Shown piece after piece: positions 11,196 to 21,115 of a stretch of DNA of 64,000 nucleotides. The stretch's first letter is position 1. The number at the start of each line of letters is the position of its first letter. The DNA is from Pteria penguin (Eukaryota; Mollusca; Bivalvia; Pterioida; Pteriidae). The notes below the pieces were generated by a model. It saw only the letters and a program-made list of their open reading frames with translations. It made no database searches and was not told the origin of the DNA. The position numbers and the translations under genes were made by a program. The stretch is from assembly GCA_035048485.1 (NCBI GenBank), contig CM068580.1, positions 59,384,983-59,448,982 on the forward strand, given 5' to 3'.

Positions 11196-12239
11196 CCTGA
11201 TAAGACAGTTAGGCCTCCGCTCCCGCCATAGTAATTAAATATAGCTATGTAAGACTATATAGCAGTTCGTCGCCGAACTCTAGTACTTGGCCTTTTATTG
11301 CAATACGACAGGTGCATGTAACACTCAAATATGACAGTGACGTAAGACAAACTATTTTGGGGACTCAATTGATTTCTTTGTTACATCATAGAGTTAACAT
11401 CGCCTGATTGAGTTCTATGGGTTGATGTTGGTTTAACGTCACGTATTACATGGCTTGTCGACTTTACGATGATATTACGATAGTAGTATCAACAAGATTT
11501 CAATTATCCTCTGATGGTGTCGTAGCTTTATACATTGGCGGATTTAGAAGAAAATTCATAAAATTAAGGTTTTAAGTTACGAAATACTGTGAAATCCATA
11601 AAAGTAATAGGTTTGTTGTATTTTTGTCACTTGCTGTGCTGACTGAGCTCGACCCATTAGTGGGGTCATCATCTATGGTGCGCTGAATTGACAATTCTGG
11701 AAATTTTTTGCCGTTTTACATAGGTATTGTAGCGGGTATTCACAATATCCTCTTGACTTCAAGTATGTATCAAAATAGAATAGAATCTTTTTTTAAACCT
11801 CAAAAGAACAGAGAGTAAGTAACAAATTCAAAATGAAGTCGAAACAGGCATTCAAGAGCTGAATTGAATCATAAATAAGAAAATCTATATGTATTTTCTG
11901 CATCTGAAATTGAACTTCCTATATCTCATTTTTTTTTTTTTTTTTTTTTTGTTTGGTTTTATTTTTTTGTTTTTTGTTTTGTTTTGTTTTTTTTTTTTTT
12001 TGTTTTGTTTTTTTTTTTATTTTTGTGTAAAATTTTCACGGATAAGAAAAGAAAAGCTCGAAGATTCAAAAGGTATAAATTTTGTTGAATAGATAGGAAA
12101 ACGGAAAAAAGCAGAAGAGGTGATAACGTGTACATTACAATTTCCTCTTTATGATAGTAGAGTATTTGGTAAAATGTTTGGATATTTACATTTAGTTGGA
12201 TGGTAATTGCGACTTCTGTGAAAATTTCCTAAGTTAATT
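11196..12239. other. Non-coding stretch with poly-T tract
   Basis: A broken poly-T region lies at about 11930-12019. Nothing else is recognisable. The last bases before 12240 form the left flank of the LINE insertion. Confidence 0.5.
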
Positions 12240-12254
12240 AAATAAAACAGACTT
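12240..12254. repeat. Left target-site duplication of the LINE
   Basis: AAATAAAACAGACTT here is repeated exactly at 17539-17553, on either side of the retroelement. The match is 15 of 15. Confidence 0.85.
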
Positions 12255-12706
12255 TCCAACTTACCAAAGCGCTGAGGTGTGGAGATGTGATTGCCGCCGA
12301 TAAAATCCGCAACGCCCAAACAGCCATAGACGCTAATCGGATCGGTAACTCTGTTTCTGCTTCCGTAGAATGGGTCGGAGAGCGGCTAAAAATCATGGAA
12401 GATCTGCTTAATTTAAAAGCTGAGCAGTGTGACGTGTTCCGCGAAAACATTGAAAAATCCTCAGTGAAAACCCTCTTTGCCGAAGCCACTTTTGATAGCT
12501 TTTGGGGAACGGGAATCGACATGCAGGGCACACTATACACAAAGCCCGACAGCTGGCCCGGAGGTAACAACATGGGCGAACCCATTAAACATGTAACAAT
12601 AAAGTACAGAAAACGAACTCGAGGAATGAGTGAAAACAGTCAGCAACACCTGGACAACTATATTAAAGGTCCGTCAGGTACTCGAAAGACCAAACCAAAT
12701 CAATAG
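12255..12706 (+). pseudogene. LINE ORF1, C-terminal part: NADAR (YbiA-like) domain
   Basis: The open frame runs from the truncated 5' end to TAG at 12704. It begins QLTKALRCGD. It continues with a W-V-x-x-R-x-x-I-M helix (VEWVGERLKIMEDLL), then EATFDSFWGTGID, then WPGGNNMGEPIKHV, and ends in a basic tail (KYRKRTRG to KTKPNQ). These blocks match, in order, the NADAR fold seen in E. coli YbiA. NADAR proteins act on ADP-ribose-type substrates, and some are reported to remove ADP-ribose from guanine. The N-terminal block with the usual catalytic Glu lies upstream of the truncation, so activity cannot be judged. The text AAAACAG just before it looks like a splice acceptor but belongs to the target-site duplication. 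A host NADAR gene is unlikely, since ORF2 follows 70 bp later in the same insertion. Confidence 0.75.
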
Positions 12707-12776
12707 ATATATATTAAGTGCTGTCCCGTGAACATCCTCGGACATGTGAGTAATATTACAAACTTTACTGTGTATT

Positions 12777-13878
12777 ATGACGGACGAATTGAAAATCGTT
12801 TCTCTTAATGCTAGGGGTTTAAATAGATATGAAAAAAGAGTAACTTTATATGAATGGTTGCATGCAACCAAAAAAGATATAATTTGTTTACAGGAAACAC
12901 ACTATGTAGAACCTCAACATTCTATATACGATTCCAGATGGCATGGTACATCAGTACATGCCTTTTCAGATTCAGTATTCAGTAGAGGTGTCTCAATATT
13001 ATTTAAATCAAATGTAGACATAAATATTACAAGTACTCATCGATCGATTCATGGTAGAAAACTATTGGTAAATTTCATTTATGAAGATAAAACTTATACA
13101 ATTGTGAACGTGTATGCCCCAAACACTGTTCAAGAAAGAATACATTTTTTAAAGGTTTAAAAACATGGATTGCTAAACATGCTGACAATACGTGTAATAT
13201 TGTGATGTGTGGAGATTTTAACTGTGTTATTTCTGGTATAAATCATGACAAAAGTGCATCAATTTTAAAAAATATTTTAGAATAATTTGAATTAATTGAT
13301 TGTTGGAAAGAAAAAAAACCCAGATTGGACTGGTAATACCTGGTGTGATGGTAATAATATACCAAAAAGTCGAATAGATTACATTTTTACTCACGAGGAT
13401 ATGTTTACACAAATGATAAATATCATATGTAGACAGTCGCCTAAGGTAGACGATAAAAGATCATCAGATCACCGCGCTCTCGTCGCAACTTTTAGACCTA
13501 CCCTTAATGTCCGTGGTAAAGGTTTCTGGAAATTAAATACGTCTTTATTGTTAAAACCCGAATATCGCTCAGAGATTAAAAATATAATAAAAACCTTTTG
13601 TAAAAATGAAGAAAATAACAATGTGACAGCTAATGTTGCTAATAATGTTGATCATAATACTGATGATGATGATAGTATTAGTGTTGATAATAATACTGAT
13701 GATAATGATAGTATTGATGTTGATAATAATACTGATGATGATGATAGTATTAATGTTGATAATAATACTGATGAGGATGAGGATGATGATGATGATGATG
13801 ATGATAGTGATGATGTTAGCGTTAATGTTGATGATAATACTGATGATGATAATAAGAATGCTAATATTGATGATTCTA

Positions 13879-13910
<32 letters not shown>
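12777..13910 (+). pseudogene. LINE ORF2, endonuclease domain and Asp-rich linker
   Basis: ORF2 starts at ATG 12777. Endonuclease/exonuclease/phosphatase motifs are visible: SLNARGL at the start, CLQETH with the catalytic Glu, YAPN, GDFN at 13211-13222 and SSDH at 13461-13472. The frame breaks twice: a one-base indel in the T/A run near 13145-13153, then an in-frame TAA at 13283 and a shift in the A run near 13310-13318. After SDH the frame runs through GKGFWKLN text into an Asp-rich linker at 13647-13910. It then continues into the duplicated region. The endonuclease would nick the genomic target for insertion. Confidence 0.85.
13647..13910 (+). repeat. 36-bp coding minisatellite and GAT run in LINE ORF2
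   Basis: Three full units of 36 bp (13647, 13683, 13719) and a partial fourth encode the 12-residue period DNNTDDDDSINV with small changes. GAT triplets follow, broken by a short non-repeat part, up to 13910. The whole tract gives about 85 residues rich in Asp and Asn between the endonuclease and the RT. The reading frame is kept through it. Confidence 0.85.
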
Positions 13911-14480
13911 CATATGAAATGGGAAAAACTTAAACTGAGTATAAAAAATTTTTCAATTGAGTACTCAAAACATAAAAACAAAAATATTTGTGAGAAAATC
14001 AATGTTATAGAAAAGGAGATAGAATTAATGGAAACTCTATACGCAAAGCCCGACAGCTGGCCCGGAGGTAACAACATGGGCGAACTCATTAAACATGTAA
14101 CAATAAAGTACAGAAAACGAACTCGAGGAATGAGTGAAAACAGTCAGCAACACCTCGACAACTATATTAAAGGTCCGTCAGGTACTCGAAAGACCAAACC
14201 AAATCAATAGATATATATTAAGTGCTGTCCCGTGAACATCCTCGGACATGTGAGTAATATTACAAACTTTACTGTGTATTATGACGGACGAATTGAAAAT
14301 CGTTTCTCTTAATGATGATGATGATGATGATGATGATAATAATCATATGAAATGGGAAAAACTTAAACTGAGTATAAAAATTTTTTCAATTGAGTACTCA
14401 AAACATAAAAACAAAAATATTTGTGAGAAAATCAATGTTATAGAAAAGGAGATAGAATTAATGGAAACTCTATACGCAAA
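13911..14480 (+). repeat. Internal duplication within the LINE
   Basis: Bases 14037-14314 repeat 12533-12810 (offset 1504) with only a few changes, bringing the ORF1 tail, the inter-ORF gap and the ORF2 start into the middle of ORF2. Bases 14344-14480 repeat 13911-14047 (offset 433). This fits a 1504-bp tandem duplication whose second copy lost 1071 bp. The duplication joint shares CTATAC. The deletion joint lies where TTAATG meets the GAT run. The first frame now runs from ORF2 straight into the ORF1 tail and stops at 14208. Confidence 0.9.
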
Positions 14481-15890
14481 CCCTCAAATGAAATTAACAT
14501 GCGTGAAAAAATTGAGCTGGAGAATGAACTTGATAAACTTAGTAAATATAAAACAAAAGGTGCCTATATAAGATCCCGATTTCAGTGGATGGAAAAAGGA
14601 GAAAAAAATACAAAATATTTTGTAAATCTAGAACAAGTGCATCAACAATCAAATACGATTAGATCATTTAAACATGAAAACCAAACCGTAACATCAGATG
14701 AAGAAATTCTAAAAGGAATGACCACATTTTATGAAAAATTGTACTCCGCTACAAACATAGACTCCTCAGATATAGAAACTTATCTTGATAATACAGAAAC
14801 ACCTGTTATTTTAAATGAAACTGAAAAAGACTTGTGTGATTCTTTACCAACATTAGATGAATGTACTGCAGCTATAAAAATTATGAAAAATAATAAAAGT
14901 CCGGGATCAGATGGATTACCTATAGAATTTTACAAAATATTCTGGAATGATTTAAAGCATATATTTTATGAGTCTTTATTAAAAACATATCTATCTGAAA
15001 AACTACCCTTTAGTCAAAGATTATCAATTATTTCTTTAATATATAAGAAAGGTGATAAAAACTGTTTGGAAAATTATAGGCCTATTAGTCTGACTAATTG
15101 TGATTATAAAATTCTAGCTTTTATTTTAGCTAAAAGATTACAAAATGTAATAGATAAAATAGTTAACAAAAACCAAACAGCTTATATCAAAGGAAGATAT
15201 ATTGCTACGAATACAAGACTTATCCTAGATATATTTGAAATGTCAGAAAAAATGAACAATGATCACATATTTTTATTTCTAGATTTCCAAAAAGCATTTG
15301 ATAGCGTTAATTGGGATTTCATGTTAATGACTCTTAAAAAATTCAATTTTGGAAAAGAATTCATTAGATGGATAAGAATATTATATACTGACCCAATATT
15401 TAGGTTAAAAAATAATGGTTATTTGTCAAAAACTTGTAATATGCAGCGTGGCATTAGACAAGGCTGTCCGATTTCTGCTATAATATTTATTCTAGTTGCT
15501 GAGATCTTATCTATAAATGTGAACAAAAACAATCAAATTAAAGGTTACAATATTAATGATGATGACCAAATCAAAATTTTACAACATGCAGATGATTGTA
15601 CAAATATATTGTCAGATACTGACTCAGTAGAAGAAGTACTATATACGGTAGAAAACTTTGGTAAAGTCAGTGGACTTAAACTCAATATTAATAAAACAGA
15701 ATGTTTATTAACCGGATCTCTAAAAGGACAATTTTCTGATATTCATGGAATAAAGGTTGTTGAAATTACGAAATGCCTTGGAATCTACCTTGGCCACGAT
15801 TTAAAGGAATGTGAAAGGAAAAATTGGATAACTAAATTAGATTCAATTGAAAAACAATGCAATACATGGAAACTTAACAATATTTGGTAA
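14281..15890 (+). pseudogene. LINE ORF2, reverse transcriptase domain
   Basis: A second ORF2 start at 14281 leads into the GAT run and the pre-RT region. A one-base deletion near 14483-14490 shifts the frame to the 463-codon frame beginning at 14499. RT motifs appear in order: NNKSPGSDGLPIEFYKIFW, NYRPISLTNCDYKI, FLDFQKAFDSVNW (first catalytic Asp), RGIRQGCPISAIIF and QHADDC at 15582-15599 (the catalytic pair), then GLKLNINKTE. The residue before A-D-D is His, where Phe or Tyr is usual. The frame ends at 15888 by a shift at an A run; the next frame continues as a thumb-like TMSKLVYCASVL segment. Confidence 0.9.
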
Positions 15891-17261
15891 AAAGATTATA
15901 ATCAATACATTAACGATGTCAAAATTAGTATACTGCGCATCTGTTTTAAATGAACATTCCCTTGATATTATTTAAACGATTGATAAAATAATATTCAATT
16001 TTCTTTTTTATAAAGAATGTGTAAAAAGAAATACATTAATAGGTAATTTAGAAGATGGTGGACTAGGTATTTTTGATTTTGCTTCAAAATTGAAAGCCTT
16101 AAAGGCTAATTGGGTCCACAGACTCTGTTGTAGTAAAGCATCACTGAGTAATTTATAAATTATAAACTTAAAAAATTCAATGTGGATATATGGTATTTAC
16201 TAAAAAGTACACAGAGAAAGTACAGAGACAATAGTATTTTATCAGATTTACCTAATTTTTATTTTGAAGTCTTTGAAAATTTTAATCAATGCAAGAAAAT
16301 CAAAGCTTTAGACTCACTAACTAGTGAAGAGTTCCTGTCTCAGAATATATGGCATAACACATTATTCATGTTCAAATGCAATCCAATCTTTTTGTGTAAT
16401 TGGATGAAATCAGGTATTCTTTATGTTAAAGATTTATTTGATGAATATGGTAATTTCCATTGTCTTGAATACTTTTCTTCCAAAATTGATGACAAATGAA
16501 ACATATTTTGTGAGTATTATATAATGAAAAATGTGTTCAATAAATTTTCTCGTAAATTTTCTTGTAATAAATCACCTTATATAAATATTAAAAGAAAACG
16601 TTCATTTCTGTTCTATGGAAATGTCTTTAATTCTATTCAAAATTGCACAAGTAAATTTTTTTACCAAATTTTTATCCAAAAAAAATTTGTGAGACCACTT
16701 ATGGAAAAAAGTTGGGAAAGAACTTTTAGCATAGAAAGTGTGTCATGGAAATTAATATATAAAACACAAATCATAAATATGTTTGATACTCAAATTTCTG
16801 AATTTAAGTTTAAACTCTTAAACAATTTGTTAAACAATAATTTAAAAGTAAGTAAGTGGAATAAAAATGTTAGTAAATTTTGCTCATATTGTAACAATTT
16901 GATTGAAAATACTGAACATTTATTATTTAGTTGTAATCTAGTTAAACATATTTGGGAAATTTTATCAAATAAAATTATGTTCAACATTTATTTTAAACAT
17001 ATTGTTCTTGGATTCTATCTTGAAGATAATAAGAAGACAGCAACTTTTAACTTACTCCTATCCTTCATATCCTTTAAAATTTATAAATATAAAATGAGAT
17101 GTCGGATAAAAGGGACAAATATGACTGTCTTTGATATAGATGTATTTATTAAGTATTCCCTTTTAAATTATTATCAAATTATAAAAAGAACAAGCTATAA
17201 TCAAGATATCTACATTGGCCTCTTTAAAATGATATATGATGCTATCAGTGATACCCCATAA
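15891..17261 (+). pseudogene. LINE ORF2, C-terminal region with zinc-knuckle
   Basis: The ORF2 C-terminus continues across at least three frames. 15891-16180 reads KLVYCASVL, then GGLGIFDFASKLKALKANWVHRL, with internal stops. 16182-16499 is a 105-codon block. 16524-17261 is a 245-codon block holding FCSYCNNLIENTEHLLFSC, the C-x2-C...H-x4-C region found C-terminal to RT in many LINEs (zf-RVT). The stop at 17259 is followed by the 3' UTR. Confidence 0.85.
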
Positions 17262-17538
17262 CATCATGTATATTTTAATCAGTGTTTATATACTATATAC
17301 TGTAGTATTTTGGCAATTTACATATTTAATTGTATACTTTAGTATGTATGAAATGCAGTGCTTTTGTAAATTAGAATTTCTTCAAATATAAAAGTGGGGC
17401 ATACACATAAATAGCCATTGTGTCAATTGCAACTTGCATTCAAAATGTTGTACCTACTCGTTATTTTGTATTTATAATTGTTATGTAAATATACATATAC
17501 ATATGCTCTGAAAATAAAATAAAAAAAAAAATAATAAA
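17262..17538 (+). other. LINE 3' UTR and A-rich tail
   Basis: A 250-bp non-coding region ends in an A-rich tail starting near 17510. The right copy of the target-site duplication follows directly. Confidence 0.8.
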
Positions 17539-17553
17539 AAATAAAACAGACTT
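17539..17553. repeat. Right target-site duplication of the LINE
   Basis: AAATAAAACAGACTT is identical to 12240-12254. Because the tail is A-rich, the left boundary is uncertain by a few A bases. Confidence 0.85.
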
Positions 17554-17949
17554 CTGAATCAAAACATTTTAAACTGTGGCGATAATGTATGCCTGACCAG
17601 TAGCCTAAAAAATCAAAACCAGAGAAATAAAATAATCTTGCTTGCCTGAGGAGATTTAAATTTGCCCGCCGTTTGTCAGTCATGCAGTCTGTTAGTTTGT
17701 ATACCCTTTGTCACTTTGTCTTCCTGTCTTCCAACTTATGTCTGTCCACCCATCTGTCTGTCTGTGTGTTACGGTACGTGTTCTGGCAAGCTCGGACAAG
17801 CAGTTTCAATAAATACCTAACATATCGGTGTAAAGCAATGATAATAAGAATTGTAAATCTAGCTGAGTGCGACTTTGATTTCAGATGAAATGAGTTATAC
17901 CTCACTGTAATCATTTGATTAAAGGAGCAGGGGGTTGAATTGTCATTAA

Positions 17950-18060
17950 GAATTTAAGCCAGTGTGGCCTAGTGGATAAGGTGCTCGGCTCGTGGCCGAG
18001 AAGTACCGGCTTCGACTTCCGTCCTGGCCACACCGGTGTTCTGTCTTAACCTTTCATGCA
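17950..18060 (+). repeat. tRNA-derived SINE
   Basis: The head GGCCTAGTGGATAAGGTGC matches an A box. The CTCGG/CCGAG arms would close a seven-base anticodon-like loop. CGGCTTCGACTTCC is a weak B box. The acceptor and T stems pair poorly, so a working tRNA is unlikely. Related heads occur at 20955 and 27693. Confidence 0.6.
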
Positions 18061-18477
18061 GTGTGTTCTTTGAAACACTTTAACAAAGACACGGACTTTT
18101 AAAATTTTTATTGAAAACAGCATATATAGTTAATATATGGTTACATTGTTTTACATCTACCAATTATTTTTTCTTTACTCATTTGTTGTGTTTGAGTTTA
18201 TTACTGCAAAACAGCATAAACAGTCACAAAACAATAACAATATATATGCTTGTATTGCATAGAACGATTACCTTTGAAGTCTTTAAGTAATCATTGGAAT
18301 TTGTTTTGAACATCATCTTTCCTATTCAATAAAACAAATTTTCCCAAAATGTAATCGTCATCGTTCTCCAGACATCTAATAATATGTATAGAACTACATA
18401 CAGTATACAATGCCTTGACTGTAGAAAATGGCCATTTCTCAATGTGTTTTGTAGGTTTTTAAACCATTATAACCATG
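18061..18477. other. Non-coding stretch
   Basis: I see nothing recognisable here. Confidence 0.4.
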
Positions 18478-18620
18478 TTCCGTCAGGGGGCTTCGCCGCC
18501 TGAACCCCCACCAGGGCTTTGCTCTGGACCCACTAGGGGCCTAAGCGACCCACAGACCCCTCACCTTTTGGGTTGTTCCCACGCCACCCCCAAACTAAAA
18601 TCCTGCATCCGCCCTATAAT
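18478..18620. repeat. GC-rich dispersed repeat, second copy
   Basis: It shares CACCAGGGCTTTGCTCTGG and GGGGCCTAAGCGACCCACAGACCCCT with the copy at 11060-11195, in the same orientation. Confidence 0.65.
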
Positions 18621-18719
18621 ACTTTATATAATGGCGGTGCCACTTTCTACACAGTGTTCGTTCACATTCATGTATATACACAGTGCTGTATTATATTTGT
18701 TTCGTCTGTATGTAAGGGC

Positions 18720-18870
18720 ATTCATGGCGGGTGTGACTAGTCAAACAGGAGATGCTCAATCCTCCCGGGCACCTGGTCTCACTTCTGAATTTCAGAGGTT
18801 CGTGAATGTCCACTGTGGTACATTGTTGTTAGTGCCAAAGTCATGTGGCACCAGTTACGTTCGTTTTTTG
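18720..18870 (+). repeat. R1 repeat (Penelope-like 3' tail family)
   Basis: The text CATGGCGGGTGTGACTAGTC, GGAGATGCTCAATCCTCCCG and GGCACCTGGTCTCACTTCT matches the region that follows the reverse transcriptase in the Penelope-like fragment at 56985-57080. It is one of about a dozen copies in the window. Confidence 0.65.
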
Positions 18871-19049
18871 TACATTTAAGCAATGCACTGACAAAGAAAC
18901 GTCAATTTTTATACCACGATTATATCAAGTATTTAAGTTGTATCGTGAAAAGTAGCAATTCGTAATGCCAGTCAATGTATTTTAACAGTGACCACATATG
19001 CGTTGTATCTATGATTTCAAATAATTTCACGCACACTTAAATGAAAATT

Positions 19050-19520
19050 CACACAAGCTTTGTCCATGACCCCTGTGTATATCATGACCTTGACTTAGTC
19101 ATACTGTAAGGGTCAAGGTCATAGTATGGACTTGACCAATAATTCTGTTCGGGCTATATAACTTAAATTTCAATGAAACTTCCAGTAGTCATTGCCCATG
19201 ACCAAACAGCACGTCATGATGTTGATATAATTTTATTCCATCAAGGTCAAGGTCACAGTATAAACATGATCAATGTTTGGAGATTCAATGCAGATGCCTC
19301 AGGTTTACATGAGACTGAGTTTTATTGCTTATCATATAAAGTCATGGCATGACCCTTGCCCAACTCATATTTTCATTTAAAGTTAAAATTACGATTACTT
19401 GATATTTTTACTTTATATTACACGAATGGTTTTTTTTTTCTGGTGTAGGCATTGTCATAACCTTAATTCAAGGTCACATTTCAAAGCTCAAGGTCACTAT
19501 TGGAAAGACACAAAGAACAG
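19050..19520. repeat. Decayed CAAGGTCA-type repeat
   Basis: Several GGTCAAGGTCA and CAAGGTCACA blocks alternate with CATGACC text, resembling the array at 280-1212. Units are too diverged to place exact borders. Confidence 0.45.
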
Positions 19521-19649
19521 AATTTAATCACCTTTCAAATATTGCCTTTCTCCCATACCAGACGATACTCGGTCCTTACGATGCTTTTCTTGTTGAGTTT
19601 GCAGAATCGAGCTCGTAACAAGATTCCCCACTGAGTGTTGACGTAGGTA

Positions 19650-19795
19650 TTATTTTACCGTCGTGATTCCTTATATTTTGAGGCTGTAATTCTTTCCACA
19701 CACAGTGCATGTACTTGGTGATTTGTGTCATACAACTCGGTCAGATGTGTTCTGTCTTCGTGTTCTGTCTTCTTTTATCTACTTTTCTTGGTAGG
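19650..19795 (+). repeat. R2 dispersed repeat, partial
   Basis: CTTGGTGATTTGTGTCATAC and the TCTGTCTTCTTTT-like text that follows match the right part of the copy at 31550-31800. Confidence 0.5.
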
Positions 19796-20465
19796 TTGTG
19801 AAAGGGGGGGGGGGGGAGGGTGAAGCTTCTATGGGGTCAGATCTACTGTATAAGAAGAAAAGATAAATAATACGAGGAACTTGACTATATGGTAAAAGAT
19901 TCCCTTCGCGTGAAGTCCTACTATATCGATAGCCTCCTGGCGACACCGGTTACATTCCATTATGCATGCATAATGTTGTTTAGGTGGAACACTAACTTTT
20001 GCCATTACTGTTAAGCTGGCTTCTCTTTCGACATTGTCACACCTATGGTACACGTTTCATGTCTACTACCATTTAAGGCGAGTATACTGAAACATGGAAC
20101 AAACACATTAATGTCAAATTCAAGGGCATTGATTCCAGGAGGGAATAGAGTTCCGATTTCCATCAACCCTCTGAACATTTTCATATTTCGCCTCGCCTAC
20201 TCACTTTTACACAATTCTGTAATGTCAGTGAGATATGTGCAAATACTTTCTCCTTAATAGAATACTTGTTTTGAGAGGTATTTTTCTGTATCAATTTCCA
20301 ATATAAGGCCCATAGTATTGTATCTTTGAAATAAATCACACGATGCAAATATTCTGTAGTCTTAATGATTTTTTTTTAATTTTACCATCATTACGACCAA
20401 CTTTTCAACGTACATATACTAGGAATGCTGAATACATTGAGATAACTTATTCTTGTAAATGCATA

Positions 20466-20467
<2 letters not shown>

Positions 20468-20507
<40 letters not shown>
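20468..20507. repeat. (CT)n microsatellite
   Basis: About 20 CT dinucleotides. Confidence 0.95.
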
Positions 20508-20511
<4 letters not shown>

Positions 20512-20684
20512 AATCAATTTTTTATAGCAAAGAAATTACACACACACATATCAATGTCAATGTCTGTTAACCTTATTTTCGCCCTCATTCTGTGTGCTCA
20601 TCGTCGTATCCTCATTGTTTCTGTTAGATTCTCAACACATTATGAACCATGTAGGTAGGTGGCACAACAGCATGACTGAAATCA

Positions 20685-20837
20685 GTGGCTGATTTAGAGT
20701 GGGTCCGAGGGGGCCGTCCCCTTTTCGCCACATATTTACGAGTAGAAATTCAGATTTGGCACCAAATATGGACGAGTAGTTTGGTTAATACACATGTGCC
20801 CCCCCCCCCCTTTCGGAAATCCTTGACCCGCCACTGG
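20685..20837. repeat. Short MITE with inverted ends
   Basis: The left end AGTGGCTGATTTAGAGTGGG and the complement of the right end, CCAGTGGCGGGTCAAGGAT, are alike. A C run at 20802-20813 lies near the right end. Related ends occur at 41118-41290 and next to the stop codon at 2182. Confidence 0.6.
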
Positions 20838-20949
20838 AAGTACTTTTGAAGTAATGTAATAAACAAGGTACTCTAACGAAGGATAGGTTTCGTTATCTGA
20901 TCACAGGACTAAGTTTAATTAGTATTCTATTTTAGTTTTTGGTTCACAT

Positions 20950-21115
20950 AAATACTACAACCATAAGTGGCTTAGCGGATGAGGTGCTAAACTCTTGAGA
21001 GAAAGGTTCCGGGTTCGACTCCTGCCATGGGCATACCGGTATTCTGACTTTCGGATGAGACAGTAAAACCAAGGTCCCGTGTACATCTATTAAATAAAGT
21101 CTTTTTGTATTGAAT
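20950..21115 (+). repeat. tRNA-derived SINE with core region
   Basis: The A-box-like AGTGGCTTAGCGGATGAGG is followed by the B-box-like GGGTTCGACTCC. A body then reads TTTCGGATGAGACAGTAAAA and CCAAGGTCCCGTGT. That body resembles a core shared by many mollusc SINEs (recalled, not checked). It ends in an AT-rich tail near 21115. Confidence 0.7.

Larger units (their letters stand above)
12255..17538 (+). mobile_element. 5'-truncated LINE (L1/Tx1-like) with NADAR-bearing ORF1
   Basis: In order, the element holds the end of ORF1 (NADAR domain), a 70-bp inter-ORF gap, an ORF2 with endonuclease, Asp-rich linker, reverse transcriptase and a C-terminal Cys/His region, then a 3' UTR and an A-rich tail at about 17510-17538. 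A perfect 15-bp duplication flanks it, which marks target-primed retrotransposition of one continuous transcript. The 5' end falls inside ORF1, so it is truncated. An apurinic-type endonuclease with a domain order and RT motifs like L1/Tx1 supports the clade call, but only a tree would settle it. The copy is dead: ORF2 has at least five frameshifts or stops and an internal duplication. Confidence 0.9.

Noticed and set aside
11889..12092. Phe-rich membrane peptide
   Set aside because: It is the translation of a poly-T tract.
12238..12706. The NADAR frame as the last exon of a host gene, with AAAACAG as splice acceptor
   Set aside because: The same AAATAAAACAGACTT text recurs exactly after the LINE tail at 17539, so it is a target-site duplication and the frame begins inside the inserted element.
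13633..13917. Long frames of Met/Leu/Ile on the plus strand or Ile on the minus strand, or an aspein-like shell-matrix protein
   Set aside because: They are out-of-frame or opposite-strand readings of the GAT repeats. The Asp-rich frame is continuous with the LINE endonuclease, so it is not a shell protein gene.
17950..18035. A functional tRNA gene
   Set aside because: A seven-base GTGTGGC/GCCACAC pairing can be drawn, but it clashes with the A-box position, and the T arm does not pair. A SINE head explains it better.
18475..18879. 134-codon plus-strand frame
   Set aside because: It runs through a GC-rich dispersed repeat and an R1 copy, with no domain.
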